A stretch of 64,000 nt of DNA from Oxyruncus cristatus (lineage: Eukaryota > Chordata > Aves > Passeriformes > Cotingidae), in contig VXAY01004361.1 in assembly GCA_013399855.1 (NCBI GenBank), forward strand, positions 182,785-246,784. Direction: 5' to 3'. Below, in pieces: positions 23,903 through 35,297 of this stretch. Within the stretch, counting starts at the first letter, position 1; each line of letters begins with the position of its first letter. The translations under genes and the position numbers were made by a program. A model generated the notes under the pieces. It did no database searches, was not told the DNA's origin, and saw nothing but the letters and a program-made list of their open reading frames with translations.

Positions 23903-24205
23903 ATATCCTGAGCTGTAAGGGACCTACAAGGATTATCTATTCCAACTCCTGGCCCTGCACAGACGCCCCAACAATCCCACCCTGTCCCTCAGAGAGTTGT
24001 CCAAACCCTCCTGGAGCTCTGGCAGCCTTGGGGCTGTGCCCACTGCCCTGGGGAGCCTGGTCAGTGCCACCCCCCCTCGGGGGGAAGAACCATTCCCTGA
24101 GATCCAACCTGACCCTGCCCTGACACAGCTCCAGCCGTTCCCTCAGGACCTGTCACTGGTCACAGAGAGAAGAGATCAGTGGCTGCCCCTCTGCTGCTCC
24201 TCTAG
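23903..24205 (-). repeat. CR1 LINE fragment, reverse orientation
   Basis: Characteristic words are ATTCCAACTCCTGGCCCTGC, CACCCTGTCCCTCAGAGAGT and GGTCAGTGCCACCCC, then ATTCCCTGAGATCCAACCTG and CTCCAGCCGTTCCCTCAGGA. The extreme 3' end (ATCACAGAAT type) is degenerate here. The element reads on the minus strand. Confidence 0.87.
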
Positions 24206-25192
24206 AGGAAGCCGTATGAATGCCTGCATCTTTCCATCCATGGAGTGGAGCAGGTTAGTTGGTCAAATACTGGAGTTTTCCCTCACCATCCCTCCCAAAG
24301 CAGAGCATAAATGGTGTTGGTAAAGCTCAGCAGGTACCAGATGCCCCCTCCCCAGGGATGGGCACATCCCACCTCTCTCAGGATGCAACAGCTCCCGGCT
24401 CTGAACCAGCTGCTGCTGAAACCATCCAAATTCCAACGCCAATCCCACCAGCTCTGCTCTGACGAATCCTTCAAAGGAGAAAGGCAGAGGCATTTGGCTT
24501 CCCCTGTGAACTGAGCTGCCCCAGGAGCTGGGAATGCCTGTGGCAGGCACAGGGCTGGGGGAGCCAGGCGGCACGGGCAGGAGCCGAGCGCAGGTTCACA
24601 AGGCTGTCAGAGCCACAATATAAACATGATGTACTTCAGCCTCCAGGATCTTATTAGTTCTTCATGCAAACAGCGTTCACGCCGTAAAGCCGTCTTGGAA
24701 TCCCTTTGATCCACGCTGATACAGTTCATAAATTGATGTTAATATTTAGAGTTCATGTCTGCTAACGCTGCAGCCATTTGCTCGCATTTTCTTGCCAGGC
24801 AAGCAGGCGCAGGGGCGGGGAGCGAGCTGTAACAGTGGCACTGAGGTGACCCTGTGATTAAGAGCTGACGAAATAAAATGCAATTTGCAAAGCTGCCCCC
24901 AAACACAGTCGCCTTACCCAAAACACACAGGGTCCGTGGCAAAGCCAGGCGCGGCACTGAGTCTGCAACAGGGAAGCGCTGGCTTCTGTCAGAGCCCTGA
25001 TCCCGGTCTCTGTACAGCAAAGAGGCTCCTCTGCAGCAGAACGACTCCCGGGGGAGAAAACAGCACAAGGAAAAACTTATTTCAAGCCAGTCAATTCCCT
25101 CTGCTGATTTCAGAGGGGACTGGTGAGGCTGGGAACAGCTGGAGAACATGGGGGACCCCAATGGCAGGAACCCTCTGAAAGCTTGGAGAGAT

Positions 25193-25405
25193 CAGAGAAT
25201 CACAGAATGGTTTGGGTTGGAAGGGACCTTAAAGATCATCCACCCTCCCTGCCATGGGCAGGGACACCTCCCACTAGCCCAGGTTGCTCCAAGCCCCATC
25301 CAATCTGGCCTTGAACACTTGAAAAAAGGGGGCATCCACAGCCTCTCTGGGCAACCTGTGCCAGTTACTCAGAACCCCATCCAGCCTGGCCTGAGGCACC
25401 TTTGA
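25193..25405 (-). repeat. CR1 LINE fragment, reverse orientation
   Basis: It opens with the canonical AGAATCACAGAATGGTTTGG, then GTTGGAAGGGACCTTAAAGA and GCCATGGGCAGGGACACCTC, followed by CTGGCCTTGAACACTTG and AGCCTCTCTGGGCAACCTGT. The element reads on the minus strand and is a young-looking, well-conserved copy. Confidence 0.95.
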
Positions 25406-28400
25406 GATCAGACCTCTATTTCCATCCTTCTGGCACAAACCTGGGATGCTTCACATGTAAATCAGAGAGTGTCTTCAGCTTCTCCTTGTCCAACAGGATG
25501 GGGACACAGCCAGTCCCTCACCTGCCATGGCTCATTTCTCTGTGGTTTTATGTGCTGAGTGCAAGCACCTGGGGACTCAAGCTAATGCCTGGTCACCTGT
25601 GAGGGCTGCAGAAGATTGAGCAGGAGACGACAAAAGCTAAGAATTTAAAGCAACACTTTTAATTAAAGCCAAAACGAGAAGTTGTTGCGAGTCCAACAGT
25701 TGCAGTCTGCAGAGCTCTGACAATCTTCAGGGAAAATTAACACAGGCTGCTAATAGCAGCATCCAATTCACTGGTGTCTTGGAGGAAACATTCACGGGGG
25801 AAGGCAGGAAATGATCTTCAGATGAAACAATTACTGATCAGCTGCATGGCAGGGACACGATGGCATCGTTCGGGGGGGCAGACGCAGATGCTCGAAGATT
25901 AAAAGAATGACAACCCAGAAGCTTCCTCCACCTCTGCCACCTCGTCAGATGCTCCAACCCCACGGTCTCAAGCGGAAATTCAACTTCCCGCTGTTCTCCT
26001 GGCCTTGCACAGCGGGGACTGGATTTGCTCTCCTCCCCCTGTCCATCCTGGGAGAGCTCATCCAGACTTGCAGGAGTGAAGGAGCCATATCAGAGCAGTT
26101 CAGAGTTCAGCTCGGAGCAGAGCCACAGCAGGGACAGCACCTGCCCATGCCAAGCTCTGAGCCCACAGTGGGGACAGTGTCTGCCCACGCCAAGCTCTGC
26201 ACACCCAGCCTGCAGCTCAGAAGGTGCAGAAAGATTACCACATCTCTCCTGGCATTTGCCTCAGAAGAGGAGGGAAGGAGCTTGTAAACATCCCGAGATG
26301 TCTTTGAAGTGACACGAACCTGCTTTACGCCCTTTGCTTTATTTCCACTTATAAAACAAAGCCCTACAAGCTCCTCGCTAAATGCAGCTCTTGCTTCCTT
26401 CTGTACCACTGGAGGATCTCACCCACCTCTCCCACTAAAGTATCCAGATACAAACATCCACCCACACCGTATATAACCTCTCACAGGCTGTAAAAAGGGA
26501 AGCTTTAATTGATACTATATTTCATACTGTTGTGCAGCAAGGACGTACTCCAGGTTGAGCCCTCCAGGGTATCTTTCTCCAGCCCTGCCTTCCCTGCAAG
26601 CTGCTCCCATTGCTCCATCTCTACTTTCTGAATGATTACTTACAAGAAAAAAACCAACCAAACAAAAAACAACTATTGAATGTACAGCTGAGTGGCTCAC
26701 ATTTTCATAACAGTTTTATCACTCAGATGGAGGGGCTCTCTTTCCATTCTTCTCCCCTTTGACTCTGCTAAAGGGTCCTTTAAATAATGCCTTGCATTTC
26801 CATGTCCTCATAAAAGCCACTACGGTTCTTTCCATAAATCTGAGCCACCTCTGAAATCTGAGCAATGCCTCCTGCTCAGCACGGGCAGAGGCTGTCCCGA
26901 AACACAAAGCCCTGGAGCAGCAGAAGGGAGGAGAGGAAGGTCCACCTGAAGGGAGGATTTAGAGGCACCAACTCATTTCTGGGAGGCAGGAGGTCCCAGC
27001 CCTCCCTGCAAGCCACAGCAGCTCCTGCCAGGCTCCACTGGCCCCATGAAGTGAAGGCAGAGCAGCTGTGCAAACCAGGCAATAACTGCTCAGCGGGGAG
27101 CGAGGCAGGGGCACCCCATCAAATGAACAAAAGGAAGAAAACAAACTGAGAGAAATAGAGACAGGCTGGTTATTAGCACTGCTGCTTGGAATATATCCTC
27201 CCAGCTTGGCTGCCAGTTGGCTTCTGGTCCCAGTCCTTCCCCTCCCCTTTCCCACAGTGCCACTCCAGCGGGCTCAGGAGCTGCTTCTTCTGATGCTGTT
27301 GCTCGCTGCAGCAGGGAACGCTGCACTTCTCCAAGGCTGGAGACATTTGGGGGGACTGCTCCCCCCTCTCTTTTTCCCAGCTTGGCTCTGGCTGCTGGCA
27401 CTCCGGAGCTGGCTGGCATCTATTTAAAGTTTCCTTCAAAGCCGAGTTCTCATCGTCTAGGAGAGGGATTTCTTTCAGCCTCTGCCTTTGTTTGGCTTCT
27501 CCTGCAGAGGTGCCGGTAGCGGCTCCGCTTTCACATTTTCCTTGGCTCCTGGCGTCTATTGAAATCCTGCATTTCAAAAAGGAATGAGAGGGCACTGCTG
27601 CCTCGCACAGGAACATCTCCTGTGAATGCACCATCCCTGCCTTCTCGCAGCGCCTGCCTTATCATCATGTAAAACACAAAAGGGAACAGCTTCAGGAACC
27701 AGGCGATTTAAGCGCACGGCAACACTTACGAGACATGGTGCCACCATCAGGTGCCACGTGAGAGGCTGTTTCAAGACTGATCAAAGCTCCCAGACTCTGC
27801 CAGGCCAAACACATCAGCTCTGCTGCCACCTCGGTGCCATGGGGATGCCCAAGACAACTCCCTTTTTCAGCCGGTAAAAAGCAGGTTGAACCCCCCGCAG
27901 GAGATGGCCAGGGAGGAGCAGGTTCCCTGTTCTCCGCCAGACTCCAGCTGCTGAGCCCTGGCAAGCACAGCCCGCCACCCTTTTCCTGGGAATCATTAAA
28001 ATTTCCCAGTCCAGCTCAGTTCTGTGATGCCTTTAAAATGCTCTGCAATATTTTGCTGCCAGTTAGATGCCACCTTGGGATTTGTTGTTATTCAGAAAGA
28101 AGGGACAACTTTAAGAGCTTTTCTCTTCCCGGGAAAGGAACTGCCATTGCATAAAATGATGAGATTTCAGGAAAAGTGATAGCCACTGCAAAATGTCTTG
28201 GCTGCTTCTATGTGAGGAATTTGACTGTTTCTCATAAAAAATATTAAAAAAGTTTTCACAGTTTGTAATTATATTTTACAGTTTCATTACAAAGCTCATT
28301 TTAATTCTTCTCCAAACCGTTGTTACCAGTCCTCTTGCCACTTTCTCTTCAGAAAAGTCATTAAGTCGGGACTGGAGATCATCCCATTTCCCCCAGTTTC

Positions 28401-28900
28401 AAGGATATTAATCAGTTTTATTGGTATTTCATTGTCATTTTCATTTGAGTGTTCTCTGCATTTGCATAATTTGCATTGCCACCCCTTTCCTGGTGACAGG
28501 CACAGGCTCAGATTTTCACTTTCACTCTACGCAGTCTCACTGCATTTTGTTTATTTTCTTTTTCGAGGACGCTCTGTCTTCCCTGGGCCAGAACCCCACG
28601 CTGAGATCAGGATCCCAAGGCCTTGTCTTCATCACTGCCTTCCTGATCAACCTTCAGCAAGTAGCAAAACCAGTTGTGAACTCCCAGTCCAGGTGCTGAA
28701 CTGGCCAGTGCTCATCCCAAAGGGACACAGGTTTGCACTGGAGCAACCTCATTCACCAAGTGCAAGAGTTTCTGTTCTCCAGCTACTCAGAATAACCACC
28801 TGTGAAGACTTCAGAATACTCATGTGCACCCTGGACAATCCTGAAAGCCTTTTAGAAATAGGTCAAGGTGTAAACAAGTCCCTTTTTTCAAATCATAAAA

Positions 28901-29045
28901 CCACAGAGTCACAGAATGGTTTGGGTTGGAAGGCACCTTAAAGATAATCTTATTCTAACCCCGTGCCATGGGCAGGGACGCCTTCCACTAGACCAGGCTG
29001 CTCAGAGCTCCAACCAACAACCTGGCCTTGAACACTTCCAAGGAG
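28901..29045 (-). repeat. CR1 LINE fragment, reverse orientation
   Basis: It contains CACAGAGTCACAGAATGGTT, GGGTTGGAAGGCACCTTAAA, then CCATGGGCAGGGACGCCTTC and CTGGCCTTGAACACTTCCAA. This is about 145 bp of the CR1 3' end, reading on the minus strand. Confidence 0.93.
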
Positions 29046-29805
29046 AGCCATTCTTAGTACAGTTAATCCCACTTCAAACACACTAGTGACTCCCACCCTT
29101 CCACGGGGTGACGGTTTCAGCCCCTCTCCACCACTCCCTGCAGCTGTCACCGCTTTGCATCTCTTTAACCATCTCCCTCTCCCCAAAATATTAATCCCCC
29201 AAGAGCTGCCTTCACCCCCAGCTCCCAAAGTGAGGGGTTTCCTGGAGCTGCCCACACCAGGACACCCCAGCAGCTGCTGATGCACTGGCTCCATGCAGCA
29301 CATTTCTGGCAGAGAGAAAGTGCCCCTTCCGCACGCCCCAAGAAACAAGGCAAGTGCAGGAGCTGAGGAATTGGAACCGACTGAATAATGGGTCCTGTCT
29401 GCTGGAAGAAAATGAAATTTGCCCTCATGTTACCGAAAACTTGCACTCGGCGCTCACTGCACATTATAAAGAAAAGGTCAGTGAAACACAACAAATGCAA
29501 GGAGCCCAGTTGGAGAAAGCAATAAATAGTGACAGCAGCACTCGTCTAATTTTTCAAAGAGTCTCTGCTTTTGCTCAAACCCCAGCGATTCCCCTCCCTG
29601 CTGCTGCCAGGGCTGGGAAGAGCAGCTCTACTGCTGCAGGACAGGAGGATGCCTGTCCGTGCAGGCTCCCAGGGCTGGGGCTCAGAGGAAAACAGGAATA
29701 TCCGTCAGACACGATTAGTAGCAATAATAATAATGATAATATTAATTGACATGATTAAGATTGTGGCCTCAGGCTCGCAGATGCGCTTTGCTCCCGCGCA
29801 AAGGC

Positions 29806-29819
29806 GGGGGGGGGGGGGG
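29806..29819. repeat. Run of 14 G, 83 bp from the exon C donor
   Basis: A homopolymer of 14 G on the plus strand, read as C14 in the ASTN2 transcript just downstream of exon C. Homopolymers of this kind are length-unstable and error-prone in sequencing. Confidence 0.95.
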
Positions 29820-29902
29820 TCCCTGCAGTTGAAAGCAGCCGGAGCAATTCCCAAAGAGAGGGATTCCCACGTCCCAAATGCAGGGTCCCAGGAGGGTCTT
29901 AC

Positions 29903-30049
29903 CATCGGCGATGAAGTGCTCGGGTACGTGCAGCGTCACCTTGACGGTCAGCGGGCAGGAGAGCTGCGAGCCACAGACCACGGCCAGCACGCAGGAGCTG
30001 ACCGCGATCAGGGTCAGCGCCGTCTTGTTGACAGGGCTCTTCATGGAAC
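29903..30049 (-). CDS. ASTN2: ASTN2 internal coding exon C: second transmembrane helix
   Basis: This 147-bp exon encodes about 49 residues. It starts [19 protein letters not shown], continues with a hydrophobic stretch of about 18 residues (TALTL through VVCG), and then reads [20 protein letters not shown]. The hydrophobic stretch is the second transmembrane helix of astrotactin-2; the following residues begin the large luminal/extracellular part. The acceptor is ctgccttgcag before GTTCC and the donor is GATG followed by gtaagacc, close to consensus. Phase is 1-1, fitting exon B upstream and exon D downstream. As recalled, ASTN2 in mammals has LL where this copy has SM just before KSPVNK, so the methionine here may be lineage specific. 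ASTN1 has a different helix, which supports ASTN2 over its paralogue. A continuous antisense frame also crosses this exon but has no recognisable content. Confidence 0.97.
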
Positions 30050-32282
30050 CTGCAAGGCAGAGACAGGGCTGGGTGGCCAAAAGGCAAAGACGTTCCCAGG
30101 GCTTGCTCGGCCTCCCCCCTTCCCTGCGTGGAAGCAGGAGAGCCCCAGCCCGGGCAAGGCAGGCACTGAAAACAAGGATGTCAGTCCAGCAGCAGTGGAA
30201 GAGCTCCTGAGGTCCTGCACACCTCCCATCATTCCCATCACACCTTCTCTGGTTGTGTTTTAAACACCCGTGTTGTTCCACTCACTGAGCTGAACCTGGG
30301 GCTTCATTTTGCTAGAGGAGGGAGAAAAACCTTCTCAGAGCTCTGTGCAGACCCTTTCCCCAGGAACTTCCCCTCCCCAGAGCCCCCCATCAGCCCTGCC
30401 ACGCTCCCCTGGTAAAGCCACCATCACTTCTCGTCAACCTGGGTTTTATTCTGTGAATCTTGTCAAGCCACAAAAAGCAACCAAGCCCAACCTGAGGGCT
30501 GTCTGGACCAGGGGACCACTTGCTTTCCCTTAGCACCAGGAGAAATTACGCCTGTCAAAGTTATATGGCACTAATGAGTGCTAATTATTTACACAAACAT
30601 ATAAATACTCAGTCATCACAGAGGGACTACACCGTACAACACAGCGACCTCCAGAGCCAGCTGCTTCTGACAGGCAGGAGACATTACAAAACAAGTTTTA
30701 TTTTATCAGGTGCAGAAGCTCACAGTGTCTCCCACAAAGCAGGATGCACGAGATGCCACCTGTCAAAGCAGGCACCCAGCCTGCCTGGTCCCCAACAGGC
30801 ACCCTCACGGCACACGGATCACATCTCAAAGGCCGCATGCCTGGCACCAGGACTAAGGGATGCACCAAGGAATAACTCCATGAGCTGAGGGGATCCCATC
30901 ATCCCATGGCTTCGCTCAGACCAGGACATAGCCCCCTGGTTGGTGGCTTCTCTTTTATTTGGTGGCTTCTATTTTATTTGGATTTTTTTTGAAGCAATAG
31001 GTAAAAGGACCTTGAGTATCCACAGGTCATTGGAGGCCACAGCAGGTACAAACCCACTGGGAAAACCTCGTGGAAAAGTGCAGTGTTAGGATGGCTGAAT
31101 CACCATCAACTACAGTGGGGTGGGACAGAACAACCCCAAGATTTTGTAGGGAATGGAGTCAAGTCATCGGGAGAGATCTGGCTTCCTCAGGAGATTTGGC
31201 TGCTGCTGTTGGATGCAGGCTGGGAATGCCTTTGTGTCCAGCTGAGACACCCTCCACCAATGAAGATGACCAGGAAAAACCATCTCAGGCCACTGCTATC
31301 CCATCAACAGGTCTTCACTGCCTGAGAGGGGAGCAGCCCCGGAGCCTGCATCCTTGGGGCACCCCTGATCCCTCTGGAGCCGGGGGCTGCCCCGCCACTG
31401 CTCTGACTGCACCACATCCCCCCCAGCCACCTCATCTGACACCTCACACCAGCACCCCGCTCTCCTCAAAGCCAACAACAGGCACCTCACAGAGCAGCTG
31501 GTTCCCTTCTCTGGGGCTTGGGAAGGCGACTCAAAACCACTCGGTGAGAGTGTCCATGACAAGGAGAGGGCACAGCCCGGCACTGAACCCAGTGAGTGGC
31601 TGCACAGACCATTACAGTGTGGCTGAGACAACTGAGCTGCCAGCAGACCTGACCACATCCCTGCTCAGGATTCAGGGGAGGACACTCTTTTATTTTTGGA
31701 AACCAGTGCAGCCTCTCGCTGCTTGCTCTCCAGCCCTCACCATCTCATCAGCAAAGCGAGACCTGAAAATTGAACACGAAATAGGTCCACACAAGTTAGC
31801 ACTTGCACACCCTGTAATTTGACCAAAGCTGCTGGTGCAAATGTTGGTGCCCGGGCAGGGACCTCATGCTTGGCACAACCTGTGCTTTCCAGGCAGGGTA
31901 GCGAGCCTCAACAAAGCGTCCCCTGCCACGGGATGGAGCCCACACAGGGGATGCTCCAGCCAGGATTTGCAGGACAGGAGAAGCAGCTGATCTGCTGGAA
32001 AATACCCCCATCATTTCGACCAGCAAGAGCATGCAAATTGATTATTTATGAAGCATCTTTCCCTTTCCTTATGCATGCATCATCTAAACAGCCTTCCCAC
32101 CCCCATTTCACAGCTTTATCGCCAATCCCCTGTGCCCTTCACCTTGCAATCCCCTTTTTTCCTTCCTAATCTTTATTCATGTCATCAGCATAAGTTAGCA
32201 CCTCCTTGGGAGGCAAACTCATCCTCTCACTGGGCATACTGTGCCTGCCACAACCCCTGCTTGGCTGGAAGTTACGACAGGA

Positions 32283-32345
32283 ATGCAAAAGAAAAAAGAG
32301 GGGAAGAAAAAGAAGAAGAAAAAAGAAAAGACAAGGCAAAAAAAC
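32283..32345. repeat. A-rich purine tract
   Basis: A nearly pure AG stretch (GGAAGAAAAAGAAGAAG and similar) within the B-C intron. It is a low-complexity sequence. Confidence 0.85.
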
Positions 32346-34741
32346 CTCCATCGGGATAAGTGGACACAATCAAATATACAATAGACCAGAGAACACTGGA
32401 TTTCACCATTATAAATCACCTTTCAATCCAGGGTCTTAAAGTGCTTTGCAAACATTAAATCGTAAATCCTTTATGAGTTAGACGAGTATTATCCCCTTCT
32501 CACAAAGAGCCTGAATCACAGGTGTGATGGCAGCTTTCACCATCCTGCAGCCAGAGTGGAGCTGCAGGAATGAGGATCTTCCACCCCCATCAGTCCATGG
32601 GCTTCTTCTCTCCCCATGAATCAGAGGAGAGGAGCACGAGAGCTTGAAACAGCAAAAAGCCCTTTACAGCTCCATGAGTTTGAGTTTGGCTGCCCAAGGA
32701 AAGGGACAGTTGTTCCAAGTCTCCTGCAACTCCCTTCACTGCTTCCTTGCCTCCTCTACTCACTCATTTCCATCAGACTGCTAATCATTGACCTCTAGAA
32801 CTGCCTGACGTTGGTTTTGACCAACTGAACCACAACAACGTGGCTTCTGCTTGAGCAGGGATTGCATTTCCAGCTCAGCTCTCTATTGCTCACGGCCAGT
32901 TCGCTGCCAGGTTTGAAGGGAGACTGCTGGAAAAGCAGATCCTTCCCTCGTTCTTTGAACAGAGGGACAAGGGCTCTTGTTTTCCATCCCCTTCCCTGCT
33001 CTTCAGACCACTGATGCTCCAGCAGAACCACTGCTGTGCTGCATTTAAACACCCATCTGGAGATAAACAGTTTCACTCCAGGCCTCTAAAACAATAAGCA
33101 ATTGTATTCTCAGCAAGCCCCTGTTAAACAAACCCACCTCAGCAGGTTCACCAGGGCTTCACTCTGTTCCAGAGCTGAGACAGACTGAGCCATTCCTTCC
33201 TCAGCCCAGGGAGGGGATCCAAATCCAGCTTGGTAGCTCAGGCAGTCCCAAATAAACCTGATGGGAGCAGGCTGAATTCTGCTCTTTCCCTCCTCTCCTT
33301 GTCAACTCCAGGCTTTCAGGGAGGTGTTTGAAGAGCAGATTTGCAAACTCAGGTTCCCAAACAAGCTGGTATCAATGTTCTTTACCAAAAGGAGGAAGCT
33401 GGGTGGGGAATATCCACCTTCCCGGGCAGCTGATGTGACTCAGGAGCCCTGGGAGCCACAGCACTCAATGAAAACCTTGATTTGAGTATCTGAGGTACAA
33501 AAAGGCCAAGAGGAAGATGATGACCAGGCACAGCTGAGGCTAAACTTGCTCCCCAGATCCCCCTGCCCTAAAAAATGGCTTCATACATTAAGATGACCCC
33601 TCTGTGTTTTTATTTAAAGATGTTTCTGTCCTATTTTGAGTGGCTGCAACAGAGTGAGTGGGTGCCCAAGTGCCCACTTGGGCTGTTCTGGGGAGAAAGT
33701 TCTGTGGGGCCTCCCAGGAGTGGCAGACCTGGAGAGCCTATGTCCAAAAAAGCAGTTAGAGCAGCAGGCAGGGCAGCGGGCAGGGCACACAACCAGGATG
33801 AGGAATAAATTACTTCTTTTCAAATGGGGAGAACTAATCTGTCCCCACAGCCTGCCAGAGCAAAGAGTGAGAAGCAGGGAAAAAAAAAGTAAACTGCTCC
33901 ACTTCAGGGCAGAACCATACCTGAGATGCTCCATGCTAGAGATCCAAGGGCAGCTTAATTCAACTGGAAAACAAGAGGAGTAGCCAGGATTGTGGTCAGA
34001 GGTGCTCCAGTCACCACCACCTTCCTCACCCAGGATTTTTTTCCTCTCCTTAAACCCCAGCGCAAATTAGCCTGGAGAAGATGTGGGTCCCTTTGCAGAT
34101 AGCTCAGAAAACGCTTGCAAAGCACCACATTCCCCTGAAGATTTTGCACCTGCTGCAAGATGAAGATAAATTCAAAGCCACTGGTGTAAACACTCAGCAA
34201 ACAGCCCCTCCGAACGCACCGTGTCTCCTTTGAAATATCATTTCTTCGTGCAGTTAATTACTCGCTGCTTTGTACACTTTCCCTTGCCCACTTAAAGGAC
34301 AAGGCAAGGAAAAACACCCAACAAAACTCTGAGCTCATTTATTTTTAATATTGGCAGTGCTGCCTAAATTTAGCGGGGTGGGGAGGGGGGAAGGTGAGTT
34401 CAGAACACGTATGGATTTACAAGCAACACAAATATCCCGTGCTCTTGGTAATATGATGTTTCTAAATCAGCCTCATAAATACATGCTTGGGAGATTAGTC
34501 TATATAAAAAAAAATAAACTTTAATTACCCCATCTTTATCAGCGCACAGCCCGTGGTGTTAACCACGTGTGGGTGTTAAACGCCGAGTGCTTTGCAATCT
34601 TCCCCGCCCCTGCCGGAGATAACGGCACCGTGCGGAATGTTTGGTGGCTACTCGGGATACGAAAATGTATTCCCACCAGCCGAGGAAGACGGGGATGGGG
34701 AATGAGAGGAGGAGAACAGCGAGTGCTGGAACTGCTTAGCA

Positions 34742-34770
34742 ACACACACACACACACACACACGCACACA
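34742..34770. repeat. AC dinucleotide microsatellite
   Basis: Eleven uninterrupted AC units, then a GCACACA end. It is likely polymorphic in length. Confidence 0.95.
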
Positions 34771-35210
34771 GAGCCACCGGTGCCCGCCGTGCTGTGCCGC
34801 AGGCAGAACGCCCGGCACGGGGACAGCAGCACCCCAAGGAACAGCGATCCCACCACAGCCCATCCCGCATCCCCGTGATGCTCCCAGAGCACGCCGATGT
34901 CGCTGGCATGTCAGAGGAACTGGGCTCCTAATGATCCTCCGTTATGTTCCAGCAGAGGCTCATTAATACGGAACAGCAGCGTTTCCAGGACACCCTCACA
35001 CACAGGAACATCTCGAGGTGTTTGAAGAGGGGGAGATCATGTCCAACCAAACCAAACGCCAATTAGGGTGAGCAGCGGTGTTGGCAGGCGGATCTGGTCA
35101 CAGAGCACCCCTGCACGGGGAGCAGCACTGCCCATCTCCTCTCCTGCCCCACACCCTCCCCTCCCATGGCAGGATGGTCCCTCTTCCTCCAACACGCCAG
35201 GCACGTGGGG

Positions 35211-35297
35211 TGGGATGGGATGGGATGGGATGGGATGGGATGGGATGGGATGGGATGGGATGGGATGGGATGGGANNNGGGATGGGATGGGATGGGA
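35211..35297. repeat. TGGGA pentanucleotide array with an NNN gap
   Basis: Thirteen perfect TGGGA units (35211-35275), three N (35276-35278), then about four more units. The three N probably stand for an unresolved number of units rather than three real bases, so the true array may be longer. Confidence 0.96.

Larger units (their letters stand above)
17415..29902 (-). other. ASTN2: ASTN2 intron C-D (12.5 kb)
   Basis: A complete intron. It holds four CR1 fragments, all on the minus strand (about 19548-20020, 23903-24205, 25193-25405 and 28901-29045), a poly-T run at 22291-22307 and a run of 14 G at 29806-29819 close to the donor of exon C. AT-rich blocks at about 19050-19240 and 24605-24900 contain several motif-like words and may be regulatory. 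No coding sequence is recognised. Confidence 0.9.

Noticed and set aside
29571..30263. 230-residue plus-strand open frame over exon C
   Set aside because: Antisense shadow of the exon encoding the second membrane helix. It contains the G14 run translated as glycines and no plausible protein features.
31070..31822. 250-residue plus-strand open frame in the B-C intron
   Set aside because: Low-complexity P/T/S/H-rich translation with no motif and no splice or promoter context. It is most likely chance.
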